The notes beneath the pieces are model-generated. The model was not told the DNA's origin and did not search any database. It saw only the letters and a list, made by a program, of their open reading frames with translations. Both the position numbers and the translations under genes were made by a program. Shown here piece after piece: positions 24,406 to 33,554 of a stretch of DNA of 64,000 bases (its first letter is position 1; every line of letters begins with the position of its first letter). Location: NCBI GenBank assembly GCA_964632175.1, contig CAZWBJ010000002.1:31921-95920 (forward strand), given 5' to 3'. The DNA is from JAWBSP01 sp964632175. Its GTDB lineage: Archaea; Hadarchaeota; Hadarchaeia; Hadarchaeales; JAWBSP01.

Positions 24406-25689
24406 ATGAGGCTCGAAGTAAGGCCGTCAGAGGTGGGAGGAAAGGTCGCCGCCCCCCCTTCCAAAAGTTACACCCACCGGGCCTTGGCCATCTGCCTGCT
24501 CGCGAGGGGTAGGGGGAAAATCGAACAGCCTCTTCTCAGCCTCGATACCCTAGCCACCTTGGAGGCCTGCAAGCTTCTCGGTGCCGGCGTGGAGGTGGAT
24601 GGGGAAACCTACTGGTTGAGGGGAACGGCCGGGAAACTCAAGCCCACCGGTGAGGTTATAGACGCGAGGAACTCGGGAACCACCATCCGTTTCATGACCG
24701 CCATCTGCTCCCTTTCCCCCAAGCCCATCAAGCTGGTGGGTGACGAGTCCCTTTCAAAAAGACCCATGGGAGCCCTTGTTGATGCCCTAAACGCGCTAGG
24801 CGTGAAAGCCAGGTGCGAGGGGAAGAACGGCAGGCCTCCAGTGGTGGTGGAAGGCGGGGGACTTCGGGGGGGAGAGGTGGAGCTGGAGGGAGGGATCAGC
24901 TCACAGTTCCTCTCTGGCCTCCTGATTGCCTGTCCGTACGCCTCCGGCGACGTTAGGATCTCGGTGGAGGGGGAGCTGAAATCCAAACCCTACGTCGAGA
25001 TGACCCTCAAGTACCTAGAGGAGGCAGGAGCGAGGATACGGAGAAACCCTGCGCTGAGCAGGTTCGAAATCCCCGGTCAACAAACCTTCAGGCCCCTCAG
25101 GCTGAAAATCCCCGGGGACTTCTCCTCCGCCGCCTTCCTTCTAGGAGCGGCGGCACTCGCAGGAAAAGTGAGGGTGGAAAACCTCGATCCCCAAGACCCG
25201 CAGGGGGATAGGAGAATCATAGAGTTGCTGAGGGAGTTCGGCGCCGAGGTCAGGACCGGGCCGGGTTGGGTGGAGGTGGAGAAGGGCGGGCTGAACGGGA
25301 TAGAGGTGGACTGCGGAGACAATCCGGACCTCGTTCCGATACTGAGCGTGCTCGGGGCGGTGGCGGATGGAACCACCCTGATCTCCAATGTCCCGCATCT
25401 GAGGTACAAGGAGACCGACAGGCTGGCGGTGCTCTCCCACGAACTCCCCAAGATGGGGGCGAAGGTGACGGAGCTGGAGGACGGGCTGAAAATTACAGGA
25501 GTTAAGGAGTTGAAAGGGGCAAGGGTGGACTCCCACGGGGATCACCGGATGGCCATGGCCTTCGCCGTGGCGGGACTGGTGGCCAAGGGCAGAACGGTCA
25601 TCGAAGGGGCGGAGTCCATACCCGTCTCCTACCCCAACTTCATCCCCCACATGCGGGGGCTTGGAGCCAAGCTCAGAGAGCTGGCCTGA
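24406..25689 (+). CDS. aroA: 3-phosphoshikimate 1-carboxyvinyltransferase (EPSP synthase)
   Basis: 427 residues. APPSKSYTHRALAICLLARG is the N-terminal substrate site (Lys-Ser), DARNSGTTIRFMTAICSL the second signature, and RYKETDRLAVLSHELPKMGA plus HGDHRMAMAFAVAGLVA the C-terminal signature. It joins shikimate 3-phosphate with PEP. It stands apart from the main aromatic operon at 28.5-33.6 kb and shares its message with the GH63-like gene (one-base overlap). Confidence 0.97.
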   Translation: MRLEVRPSEVGGKVAAPPSKSYTHRALAICLLARGRGKIEQPLLSLDTLATLEACKLLGAGVEVDGETYWLRGTAGKLKPTGEVIDARNSGTTIRFMTAICSLSPKPIKLVGDESLSKRPMGALVDALNALGVKARCEGKNGRPPVVVEGGGLRGGEVELEGGISSQFLSGLLIACPYASGDVRISVEGELKSKPYVEMTLKYLEEAGARIRRNPALSRFEIPGQQTFRPLRLKIPGDFSSAAFLLGAAALAGKVRVENLDPQDPQGDRRIIELLREFGAEVRTGPGWVEVEKGGLNGIEVDCGDNPDLVPILSVLGAVADGTTLISNVPHLRYKETDRLAVLSHELPKMGAKVTELEDGLKITGVKELKGARVDSHGDHRMAMAFAVAGLVAKGRTVIEGAESIPVSYPNFIPHMRGLGAKLRELA

Positions 25690-26915
25690 TGGACGTTGAG
25701 GGGCTGGTGGAGGGTGCACGCGCGGTACTGGATAGGAACACCAAGAGGTTTCGCGGGCAGGAAATTGTAGTTCCCGCACTTAAGGCCTATCCCGTTCCCT
25801 ACTGCTGGGACACGGCCTTCCACGTGATGGCTCTCGTGCACCTTGACGCCGGCAGGGCAAGGCAAAACGTGGAGGCCCTCCTTTCCCTGCAGCGTCCGGA
25901 TGGGATGATTCCCAACGCGCCGCTGAAGGCCGGCGACCAGGACCTCAGGAGCCAGCCGCCCATCATCCTCCACGCGGCTAAACGCTACCTCGAACTCACA
26001 GGAGACCGTGGGAGCGTGAAACGGTGGTTTCCCAAACTCGCGCTCTTCTACCAATGGTGGGCTAGGCGCGGGGATCCTGAGGGCTCGCTTCCCAGACTGG
26101 TAGCCCCCTTTTCCGGGGTGAGGCTGAGAACCCGACTCCTCTCCTCCCTAGCCGGGGGGCTGGGAGTTAGGAGGGAAAGATTCGCGGGCCCGGCAGTGCT
26201 GGCAATCTGTTCCACTGGAATGGACAACCACCCCATCTACGACTTTGCAGAGGGAAGAACGGTTAGAGAGGGCGCTCTCTACTACCTGCCGCTGGAGGAT
26301 CTGCTACTCAACTCCGCCCTGGTGGCGGGTGCGGAGGCCCTGAGAGAGCTCGCCAATATCCTAGGCATGAGGGAGGAAGCGAAGAAGTTTGAGGAGGAGC
26401 GCAAGAGGAGGGCCGAGCTAGTGGACCAAAATATGTGGTCAGAGGAGGAGGGCTTCTACTTCCCTGTGCAGTGGAGCGGGGTAAAGGTGAGGGTGAAGTC
26501 GGTTCAGGCGTTCGCTACCCTTTGGGCGGGCATCCCGGACAGGAAGAAGGCCTCAAAGTTGATCGACCACCTGAGCTCCCCACGCGAGTTCTGGGGGAGG
26601 TACGGGATCCCCACCGTGGCCTTCGACGATCCAAAGCATCTGACGCCGCAGCCTGCCTGGATGTGCTCGAAAGATCCCTATTACTGGAGGGGAACCATCT
26701 GGGCTCCCACCACCGTGCTGACTTTTGAGGGGTTGAGGCGCTACGGGAGGAAGGATCTGGCCCGCAGGCTTGCCCTGAAATGGATGGAACTTGTGGAGAA
26801 ATCAGGTTTCGCGGAATACTTCTACCCCGAAGGGAGACCTGGAAGGGCGAACCCTGAGGACTTTGGCTGGACCGCCGCGGCTACCATCTATCTGGCACGA
26901 GAGATCCTCTCGTAG
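25689..26915 (+). CDS. GH63-like (alpha/alpha)6-barrel glycoside hydrolase
   Basis: 408 residues. PVPYCWDTAFHVMALVHLDA, STGMDNHPIYDF, DPYYWRGTIWAPTTVLTF and FGWTAAATIYLAREIL match GH63/trehalase-like hydrolases, the group that includes mannosylglycerate hydrolases. The Asp of GMDNHP is the likely acid. Its sugar substrate is not predictable. It overlaps aroA by one base and converges with the UDG gene (35-base overlap). No signal peptide, so it acts in the cytoplasm. Confidence 0.78.
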   Translation: MDVEGLVEGARAVLDRNTKRFRGQEIVVPALKAYPVPYCWDTAFHVMALVHLDAGRARQNVEALLSLQRPDGMIPNAPLKAGDQDLRSQPPIILHAAKRYLELTGDRGSVKRWFPKLALFYQWWARRGDPEGSLPRLVAPFSGVRLRTRLLSSLAGGLGVRRERFAGPAVLAICSTGMDNHPIYDFAEGRTVREGALYYLPLEDLLLNSALVAGAEALRELANILGMREEAKKFEEERKRRAELVDQNMWSEEEGFYFPVQWSGVKVRVKSVQAFATLWAGIPDRKKASKLIDHLSSPREFWGRYGIPTVAFDDPKHLTPQPAWMCSKDPYYWRGTIWAPTTVLTFEGLRRYGRKDLARRLALKWMELVEKSGFAEYFYPEGRPGRANPEDFGWTAAATIYLAREILS

Positions 26916-27519
26916 AACTCCGAAGACCCAGTTCCTTCACCACCCTTCCAAGCTTCTCGAAGTCCGAAATCAGAAGATCCTTGACCGAACCGCTGTAGAG
27001 ACCAGCCGCGGGGTGGAAGGTGAGGAAGAGCTTGAATCGCAACCCTGCGAAGGTACAGTCCAGCAACTTGCCGTGCTCGGCCGTCATGCTCACGTTCCTC
27101 CCCAGCAGCTCTCCTGCCGAGATCCTGCCCAAAGCCACCACAAGCTTGGGCTTGAGAAGAGAAAGTTGCCCTATCAAGAAGGGTTTGCAGGCCTCCACCT
27201 CCTCCGGAAGCGGGTCCCTGTTTCCGGGGGGCCTGCACTTCAGCGTGTTGCAGATGTAAACTTCCTCCCTTTTCAGACCGGCTCTTTCCAGCAGGGAGTT
27301 GAGGAACTTCCCAGCTGCACCCACGAAGGGCCTGCCCTGCTTGTCCTCCCAGTAACCTGGGGCTTCTCCAACAAAAACTATCTTGCCGTGCGTCCCGTCC
27401 CCGAAGACCAACTTCGTCCTCGTCCTGTGAAGGGGGCACCTCTCGCACCTCTCCGCTTCCTTTTCGAGCTCATCCAGAGTCTTTGGGTTTAGAAAACCCC
27501 AGAGGGGGGCCTGCATCAA
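26881..27519 (-). CDS. udg: Family 4 uracil-DNA glycosylase (4Fe-4S)
   Basis: 212 residues. IVFVGEAPGYWEDKQGRPFV is the water-activating motif (GEAPGxxED) and FLTFHPAAGLY the second active-site motif with His. The four cluster cysteines are visible: Cys25 and Cys28 (CERC), CRPPGNRDP and EACKPF. It removes uracil from DNA, important in thermophiles. Confidence 0.95.
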   Translation of the reverse strand: MMQAPLWGFLNPKTLDELEKEAERCERCPLHRTRTKLVFGDGTHGKIVFVGEAPGYWEDKQGRPFVGAAGKFLNSLLERAGLKREEVYICNTLKCRPPGNRDPLPEEVEACKPFLIGQLSLLKPKLVVALGRISAGELLGRNVSMTAEHGKLLDCTFAGLRFKLFLTFHPAAGLYSGSVKDLLISDFEKLGRVVKELGLRSSTRGSLVPDRW

Positions 27520-27566
27520 AAGGTGAAGGTGCCGTTAGAAATGCACCTTTCAGGCTGCGGCCCCAC

Positions 27567-28301
27567 TTACCAAAAAATGAGCCCGACACCCACCGAAGCT
27601 ATGACCACGCCCAACACCATTTTCAGTATGCGCGCCGGTGCCTTCTGGGAGATCCGCACGCCCACCTGTCCGCCCAGCATACAGCCAACTGCAAGAAAGA
27701 GGGCATGGGGGGGTGAGAAGTGTCCCAAGAAAAGGTGGGGAAAGAAAGCTGCTCCCGTGGTTAGGGCCATTCCAAACATGGCCGTCCCGGCCGAGAGCTT
27801 GATGGACATACCAAGCGCTAAAAGCATGACGAGTTCGTCCACTATTCCTCCGCCGATGCCGAAAAAACCCGAAACCAGCCCGCTCGCGAAGCTCCCCAGC
27901 ACCGTGGCGAGAATGAGGGTTACCGTGAGGGGAGGAAGGGAGGTGATGCCCTCCCTCTTCCGTAAAATCAAGTAGAAGGAAACACAGAGCAGAAAGATCC
28001 CGAAGGCGGTTCTGAGGAAGCGAGCGGAGAAGAGAACGGTCAGGTAAGCTCCAAGAATTCCCCCCGGGACGTCCAAGGAGTCGAGGAGGAGCCCAACTCT
28101 GTAATCTATTCTCCGCTGGAGGGCGTAGCCGACGGTGGCGGAGAAGGAGGTCACCCAGATGGCGAAGAGGCTCGTGCCGATGGCCTGATGGATGGGGAGA
28201 CCTGACCAGAGGAGGAGGGGAACCAGAAGCATGCCTCCTCCCAGCCCAACGGAGGAGAAGACGGAAGAAATCAGAAGAGCTGCAAACGGGAGCTCGATCA
28301 T
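27567..28301 (-). CDS. TauE/SafE-family membrane transporter
   Basis: 244 residues with about eight membrane segments. The paired motifs are present: FSSVGLGGGMLLVPLLLWSG near the N-terminus and GFFGIGGGIVDELVMLLALG in the second half. Members move sulfite, sulfoacetate or other organosulfur anions; the substrate here is unknown. Not in an operon: UDG lies downstream after 47 bases on the same strand and the aromatic operon diverges. Confidence 0.88.
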   Translation of the reverse strand: MIELPFAALLISSVFSSVGLGGGMLLVPLLLWSGLPIHQAIGTSLFAIWVTSFSATVGYALQRRIDYRVGLLLDSLDVPGGILGAYLTVLFSARFLRTAFGIFLLCVSFYLILRKREGITSLPPLTVTLILATVLGSFASGLVSGFFGIGGGIVDELVMLLALGMSIKLSAGTAMFGMALTTGAAFFPHLFLGHFSPPHALFLAVGCMLGGQVGVRISQKAPARILKMVLGVVIASVGVGLIFW

Positions 28302-28450
28302 TCAGTGTTTAGGTTAGAAACCCTGCTCGCCAGCATGGGCGTCCCGGTCCCAACCACCTTCGCGATCTGCGGCAGATGAGAGCGATGAAGAAGACGAAAG
28401 AACGTTCAAGGAGGATGAAAGCAAGACTTCTCCAAACCCGCGGGACCTCA
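28302..28450. other. Upstream region of the aromatic operon
   Basis: About 150 bases between the TauE start and the TATA element of the aromatic operon. An in-frame extension of the ADH synthase frame reaches back through part of it, but has no family similarity. A control element for aromatic amino acids might sit here; I see no clear repeat. Confidence 0.3.
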
Positions 28451-28459
28451 TATTTTAAT
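28451..28459 (+). promoter_or_regulatory. TATA box of the aromatic amino acid operon
   Basis: TATTTTAAT centred about 23 bases before the ATG at 28478. The spacing supports a leaderless or very short-leader message and supports choosing 28478 rather than the upstream in-frame ATG at 28376. Confidence 0.65.
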
Positions 28460-28477
28460 CCGCAGAAGAAGGAAAGC

Positions 28478-29281
28478 ATGTCGGAGATAGGAAAGAGGAT
28501 AAGGCTGGAGCGCATCATCAACAGGGAGACGCACCGGACGGTCATCGTCCCCATGGATCATGGGCTGAGCATGGGTCCCATTCAGGGGCTGGAGAACATG
28601 GTTTCCGCCGTCGATCAAGTGGCGGAGGGGGGGGCGAACGCGGTTGTCCTACACAAGGGGATTGTTAGAGCCGGCCATCGCGGGTTCGGAAGGGACATCG
28701 GGCTGATCATCCACCTCTCCGGAAGCACCTCCCTCTCCCCGGACCCCAACGCTAAGGTGCAGGTGGCCTCGGTGGAGGAGGCTGTCAGGCTTGGTGCCGA
28801 CGGGGTCTCGGTGCACGTCAATGTCGGTGCGCCCAACGAGCAGGAGCAACTGAGGATGATGGGGGAGGTGGCGGAGGCCTGCTCTTACTGGGGAATGCCC
28901 CTCTTCGCCATGATGTACCCGAGGGGACCCAAGGTGGAGAAGGGTAAGGAGCACGATCCCGAACTGGTGGCGCTGGCGGCGAGGGTGGGGGCGGAACTCG
29001 GGGCGGACATCGTGAAGACCGTATACACCGGGGACCCGGACTCCTTCGCCAAGGTGGTCAGGGGATGTCCGGTTCCGGTGGTGATTGCTGGGGGGCCGAA
29101 GATGAACACGGACAGAGAGGTGCTGGAGATGGCGGCGGGGGCCATCCAAGCCGGTGCCATCGGGGTTTCCATAGGGAGGAATATCTTCCAGCACAGGAAT
29201 CCTACTGCCATGACGAGGGTGCTGGTCAAGATAGTCCACGAGGACGTCCCCGTAGAGCAAGCACTGAAAGAGCTGGCTTGA
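28478..29281 (+). CDS. 2-amino-3,7-dideoxy-D-threo-hept-6-ulosonate synthase (ADH synthase)
   Basis: 267 residues from the ATG at 28478. RTVIVPMDHGLSMGPIQGLE carries the general acid/base Asp of class I archaeal FbaB-like aldolases; DIVKTVYTGDPDSFAKVV has the Schiff-base Lys; VVIAGGPKMNTDREVL and GVSIGRNIFQHRNP bind phosphate. It condenses a hexose-derived phosphate with aspartate semialdehyde, the first step of the archaeal shikimate route that avoids DAHP. Placement directly before DHQ synthase II separates it from glycolytic aldolase. First gene of a seven-gene operon. Confidence 0.92.
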   Translation: MSEIGKRIRLERIINRETHRTVIVPMDHGLSMGPIQGLENMVSAVDQVAEGGANAVVLHKGIVRAGHRGFGRDIGLIIHLSGSTSLSPDPNAKVQVASVEEAVRLGADGVSVHVNVGAPNEQEQLRMMGEVAEACSYWGMPLFAMMYPRGPKVEKGKEHDPELVALAARVGAELGADIVKTVYTGDPDSFAKVVRGCPVPVVIAGGPKMNTDREVLEMAAGAIQAGAIGVSIGRNIFQHRNPTAMTRVLVKIVHEDVPVEQALKELA

Positions 29282-30381
29282 GGAAGCGGTTCTGGGTAAG
29301 GGCTGATTGGAGTGCCTCCTGGGACGAGGTGAAGCCCTTCGCCCTAGCAGCCTTGGAGACCGGATGTGACGTCCTAGTGTGCAGGAGCGAGCACATCCAA
29401 CGCATTCTGGAGATGGGAAGCCTCTCGCTCGCCACCGCTGAGCCTTCACCCGCCGGATGGGTGCTCCTCAGCGCCAGGAGTCCCGAAGAGATCAGGAGGG
29501 CTGCCGAAAGAGCGGGAGAACTCAGGAGGGAAAAGAAGGTCGCCCTAGAGGTGGAAATCTCCGGCAGGGAGGTGGAGAAAGCGACGGTCGAGCTGGCAGG
29601 CAACTTCGACACCCTTCTCATCAAGACCCCCGACTGGAAGATTATCCCCCTCGAGAACCTAATAGCCAACCTACACGGGAAGGTGCCCCTCGTTGCCGAG
29701 ATCAGAAACGCCGAGGAGGCACGCCTGGCCCTCCAGACCTTAGAGCTGGGCACCGATGGCGTTCTGCTGGACCCAAGAGAGAGGGGAGTGGAAGAGGTGA
29801 AGAAGGTGGCGGAGGAGCTGGAGGGTGCCCCCGAGAGGATCGAGCTCAAACCGGCGAAGGTGACCGCCCTGAAACAGGTGGGGCTGGGGGAGAGGGCTTG
29901 CATCGACACCGTCACCCTCATGTCCGTGGGAGAGGGGATGCTGGTGGGGAACCAAGCCGAGGGGCTCTTTCTGATTCATTCCGAGACCCTTCCGAGCCCC
30001 TTCGTTGAACCCCGGCCCTTTAGGGTGAACGCCGGGTCCGTTCACTCTTACATAAGGATTCCGAGGGGCAAGACCAAGTACCTCTCCGAGCTCTCCTCGG
30101 GGGATGAGGTTCTGGTGGTTGATGCGAAAGGGAGAGGACGGGGGGTCGCCGTTGGGAGGGTGAAGATAGAGCGAAGACCGATGATCCTGGTGGAAGCGGA
30201 ATGCGAGGGAAGGAAGTACGGGGTGATACTCCAAAATGCCGAAACCATCAACCTAGTGTCCAAGGACGGGAATCCGGTTTCGGTGACTAGGCTCAAACCC
30301 GGGGATGAGGTGCTCCTCTACCAAGAAGCTGGAGGCAGACACTTCGGCGTGAGGGTGGAGGAGACGGTGACGGAAAGATGA
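29278..30381 (+). CDS. 3-dehydroquinate synthase II (archaeal type)
   Basis: 367 residues from a TTG at 29278 overlapping the previous stop (TTGA); no ATG or GTG gives a sensible start. FWVRADWSASWDEVKPFALA, LKQVGLGERACIDTVTLMSV, GEGMLVGNQAEGLFLIHSET and RPFRVNAGSVHSYIRIP are characteristic. It converts the ADH product to 3-dehydroquinate with NAD, replacing bacterial AroB. The C-terminal 100 residues form a beta-rich domain ending in VRVEETVTER. Four-base overlap with aroD. Confidence 0.94.
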   Translation: MRKRFWVRADWSASWDEVKPFALAALETGCDVLVCRSEHIQRILEMGSLSLATAEPSPAGWVLLSARSPEEIRRAAERAGELRREKKVALEVEISGREVEKATVELAGNFDTLLIKTPDWKIIPLENLIANLHGKVPLVAEIRNAEEARLALQTLELGTDGVLLDPRERGVEEVKKVAEELEGAPERIELKPAKVTALKQVGLGERACIDTVTLMSVGEGMLVGNQAEGLFLIHSETLPSPFVEPRPFRVNAGSVHSYIRIPRGKTKYLSELSSGDEVLVVDAKGRGRGVAVGRVKIERRPMILVEAECEGRKYGVILQNAETINLVSKDGNPVSVTRLKPGDEVLLYQEAGGRHFGVRVEETVTER

Positions 30382-31082
30382 AACTGGGGAAGGTGGAACT
30401 TTCAACTCCGGCCCTTTGCGGGTGCATCACGGGCTCGGATCCCGCCGAGATGCTGGAGGGGATGAAGAAGGCCAAGAAACTGGGCGCGGACTGCGTGGAG
30501 CTCCGGATTGACTGGATGGAGAAGAGGGAAAGATGGGAGAGGCTCCTCTCTTGGGATTTTCCAAAAATTCTCACCAACCGTCCCTTGCGGGAAGGCGGAA
30601 AGTTCGATGGCCCTGAGGAGGAGAGGACTGCTGCCCTCCTCCGGGGGATAGAGCTGGGGGTCGATGCCGTGGACGTGGAGGCCTCCACGCCTTCCCCGCT
30701 GCTGAAGGAGGTTCTAAAAAAAGCCAGAGAAAGGGGGACAAGCACCATCCTCTCCTTCCACGATTTCAGCGGGACCCCCTCCCTGAGCCAACTCCAGAAA
30801 AGAGTGAGAGAACTCTCCAAGAGCGGAGCAAATTACCTCAAAATCGTCACCATGGCCAAGAAACCCGAGGACTCCGTCACCATTTTAAACCTGCTGGTCT
30901 CTCACCGGGGAAAACCGCTCATCGCCTTCTGTATGGGGGAGGAGGGTAGAGTTTCTAGACTCTCGGCAGCGCTGTTGGGGTGCCCACTTGTGTACACCTC
31001 GGTTGAAAATCAGACCGCACCTGGACAGTTGGAACTTCGCCTCATGAGGGAACTTCTACAAAAGTTGGGGGTGAGGAAGTGA
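30378..31082 (+). CDS. aroD: 3-dehydroquinate dehydratase, type I
   Basis: 234 residues. CVELRIDWMEKRERWERLL (Glu-Arg substrate binding), TILSFHDFSGTPSL (catalytic His) and GANYLKIVTMAKKPEDS (Schiff-base Lys) define the class I enzyme. Step three of the pathway. Overlaps both neighbours by four bases. Confidence 0.96.
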   Translation: MKLGKVELSTPALCGCITGSDPAEMLEGMKKAKKLGADCVELRIDWMEKRERWERLLSWDFPKILTNRPLREGGKFDGPEEERTAALLRGIELGVDAVDVEASTPSPLLKEVLKKARERGTSTILSFHDFSGTPSLSQLQKRVRELSKSGANYLKIVTMAKKPEDSVTILNLLVSHRGKPLIAFCMGEEGRVSRLSAALLGCPLVYTSVENQTAPGQLELRLMRELLQKLGVRK

Positions 31083-31939
31083 TAACGGGATCCACGGGGG
31101 TCATCGCACTCATAGGGGATCCAGTGGAGAAGAGCCTCTCCCCTGCCATCCACAACTCGGCCTTCAACTCCCTGAGGCTCAACTATGTCTACGTCGCGTT
31201 TAGAGTCCCCCGCGAAGCACTCCCCAAAGCGGTGGAGGCAGTAAAGACTTTAGGGCTAGTGGGCCTAAATGTTACCATCCCCCACAAGGTCTCTATCGTG
31301 GATCTCCTCGACACGCTGGAGAAATCGGCCTCCACCGTGGGGGCGGTCAACACCGTGAAGAACGAGGGAGGGAAGCTGATTGGTTACAATACAGACGGGA
31401 GGGGGGCGGTGGAAGTGCTGGAGGAGAGGGTAGGGTCGCTCGCCGGGAAAAACGTGCTGTTGCTGGGTGCGGGCGGTGCCGCGAGGGCTATTGCCTTCGC
31501 CCTGGCGGAAAGGGGTGCTTGCCTGACCATTGCCAACCGAACCGTGGGGAGGGCGAAGGAACTCTCGGTGGGGCTGGAGAGAAAGCTGGGGGTGAAGCCG
31601 AAGGTAACTGGAATCAAACCCTGGATGTTAGCGGGGGTCCTGAAAGGGGCGGACATCCTAATCAACGCCACGGCGGTGGGAATGTATCCGAGAACCAAGG
31701 AAACGCTCGTCACAAGCAAAATGATGCACCCCAACCTCACAGTCTTCGACATCGTCTACCAGCCCCCCTACACAAGGCTCCTGAGGGAGGCAAGGGAGGC
31801 GGGGGCGAAAACCATCACCGGGTTGGAGATGCTGGTAAGACAGGCGGCCTTGTCCTTCGAAATCTGGACGGGAAAGCAGGCCCCGCTTGAAGTCATGAGA
31901 CAGACTGCATGGAGGCTAGCGAGAAGATGGAGGTTCTAG
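31079..31939 (+). CDS. aroE: Shikimate dehydrogenase
   Basis: 286 residues from a GTG overlapping the aroD stop. GDPVEKSLSPAIHNSAFNSL, LVGLNVTIPHKVSIVDLLD (catalytic Lys) and AVNTVKNEGGKLIGYNTDGR (Asp) are the substrate site; VLLLGAGGAARAIAFALAER binds NADPH. Reduces 3-dehydroshikimate. Shikimate kinase and chorismate synthase are not in the window. Confidence 0.97.
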   Translation: MITGSTGVIALIGDPVEKSLSPAIHNSAFNSLRLNYVYVAFRVPREALPKAVEAVKTLGLVGLNVTIPHKVSIVDLLDTLEKSASTVGAVNTVKNEGGKLIGYNTDGRGAVEVLEERVGSLAGKNVLLLGAGGAARAIAFALAERGACLTIANRTVGRAKELSVGLERKLGVKPKVTGIKPWMLAGVLKGADILINATAVGMYPRTKETLVTSKMMHPNLTVFDIVYQPPYTRLLREAREAGAKTITGLEMLVRQAALSFEIWTGKQAPLEVMRQTAWRLARRWRF

Positions 31940-32742
31940 TAATCGGGGCGGGGGCCATGGGCGGATGGTTCGCCCGCCGCTTTAAGAAGTGGGGGTGGGA
32001 GGTTTGGTTGACGGATGTTGATCGGAAAAAGTCATCCGCCCTGGCGAGGGAACTAGGCGTGAAAACCGGCGATGAAATCCTGCCTCAGGCCGATCTCGTG
32101 CTGGTGGCCGTGCCCATCTCCTCCACCCCTGCCGTCGTGAGGGAGGTCTGCGGGAGGATGAAGAAGGGGGCGCTCTTGATGGAGATCTCATCCGTGAAGG
32201 AGCAGGTGGTGTCCACCATGCTCGAGCTGAAGTCTAATCCCGTAGAACTCGTGGCCCTCCACCCTCTCTTCGGTCCCGGCGCCGAAAGTCTCAAGGGGGA
32301 GAGATTCGCCTTCATTCCGATAAGGGCGGGAAGGATCTTCGGTGAAGTCAGGAGCAGGCTCGAGGGAGAGGGAGCCACTCTTATAAGGACGGAGGCCGAC
32401 GGGCACGACTCCGCCATGGCGCGTGCACAGGCGTTAACTCACCTCCTCCTACTCTGCTATCTCCGGCTGTGCGAACGAGGGGAACTCCAGACGCATCTCT
32501 CCAGGACTCTCCTAGAGCTGGCCAAGGCTGTGCTCGCGGGGAATCCTTCTGTATATTATGAAATGCAAACCCTCAACCGCTTCTTCCCAAAAATCAGACG
32601 GGAATTCCTGCGGACCTGGGGGCAACTTGAGAAGTTGATAGAAGAGGAGAAAAGAGAGGAGTTCGAAAAAACCTTCAAGAAGCTGAAGAGAGAATTCGGA
32701 AAGGAAGTGGAGATAGCCTACAGGAGGCTGTACGCCTCATGA
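31909..32742 (+). CDS. tyrA: Prephenate dehydrogenase family protein (TyrA)
   Basis: 277 residues; a second ATG at 31927 puts the Rossmann motif VLVIGAGAMGGWFARRFKKW at the extreme N-terminus and may be the true start. VLVAVPISSTPAVVREV, EISSVKEQVV and LVALHPLFGPGAESLKGERF are prephenate dehydrogenase signatures, with the conserved His in HPLFGP. It makes 4-hydroxyphenylpyruvate for tyrosine. No chorismate mutase domain is fused, and none is seen nearby. Confidence 0.9.
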   Translation: MEASEKMEVLVIGAGAMGGWFARRFKKWGWEVWLTDVDRKKSSALARELGVKTGDEILPQADLVLVAVPISSTPAVVREVCGRMKKGALLMEISSVKEQVVSTMLELKSNPVELVALHPLFGPGAESLKGERFAFIPIRAGRIFGEVRSRLEGEGATLIRTEADGHDSAMARAQALTHLLLLCYLRLCERGELQTHLSRTLLELAKAVLAGNPSVYYEMQTLNRFFPKIRREFLRTWGQLEKLIEEEKREEFEKTFKKLKREFGKEVEIAYRRLYAS

Positions 32743-33554
32743 AGATCGGAGTGCTGGGGCCGAGGGGGACCTACAGCGAACTCGCGGCCAGAGCGCGGTA
32801 CGGGGAGCAGCACGAGTTCATCTACTACCCCACCATCACCGAGGTCGGGAAAGGAGTGGAGAGAGGAGAGGTGGAGGTGGGGGTGGTCCCCTTGGAGAGC
32901 TTGCGGGAGGGGAGCGTGGGGGAAACCCTCGACCTGCTGGCCTGGGGAAACCTGAAAATAGGGGAGGAGATAGTCCTACCCGTTTCCGTCTCCCTCCTAG
33001 GAATCCCTGGCACGAAACTGGAGGAAATCTCCCAAATCCTTTCACATCCTCAGATCTTCGCCCAGTGTCGTGACTTTCTCCTGAAGTTCCCGAGGGTGGA
33101 GCTGGTGGAGGTGAGCAGCACCGCTAAGGCCGCAGAGCAGGTTGCCAAGGCCGGCAGACCGCAGATAGCATGCCTCGGACCAAAAAGCCTGGCCCCAATA
33201 TACCAGCTCGAGTCCCTCCTAGACGACATCCAGGGGGAGATAAACCTCACAAGGTTCCTGGTGCTCGCCCACGCCGACAGTCCGCCCACGGGATATGACA
33301 AAACCTCCATCGTCTTTTACACTGCCGAGGACAGGCCGGGAATTCTCTGGGAGATCCTAGGGGAATTTGCCTCCAGAAAGATAAACCTCACCAAGATCGA
33401 ATCGCGGCCCTCAAAGAGAGCGCTTGGAGACTACCTCTTCTTCTTGGATTTCGAAGGGCACCGGGAAGAGGAGAGAGCTAAGGAGGCGCTGGAGGGTGTG
33501 AGAAGGAAGACCGCCATGCTCAAGATCTTGGGCTCCTACCCCAGGAGGTTCTGA
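32739..33554 (+). CDS. pheA: Prephenate dehydratase with C-terminal ACT domain
   Basis: 271 residues. GVLGPRGTYSELAARARYG, VGVVPLESLREGSVGETLDL and INLTRFLVLAHADSPP form the catalytic domain; the conserved Thr-Arg-Phe is present. Residues about 190-271 are an ACT domain (DRPGILWEILGEFASRKINL, then ESRPSKRALGDYLFFLDFEG), the Phe feedback site. Makes phenylpyruvate. Overlaps nadE by one base. Confidence 0.96.
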   Translation: MKIGVLGPRGTYSELAARARYGEQHEFIYYPTITEVGKGVERGEVEVGVVPLESLREGSVGETLDLLAWGNLKIGEEIVLPVSVSLLGIPGTKLEEISQILSHPQIFAQCRDFLLKFPRVELVEVSSTAKAAEQVAKAGRPQIACLGPKSLAPIYQLESLLDDIQGEINLTRFLVLAHADSPPTGYDKTSIVFYTAEDRPGILWEILGEFASRKINLTKIESRPSKRALGDYLFFLDFEGHREEERAKEALEGVRRKTAMLKILGSYPRRF

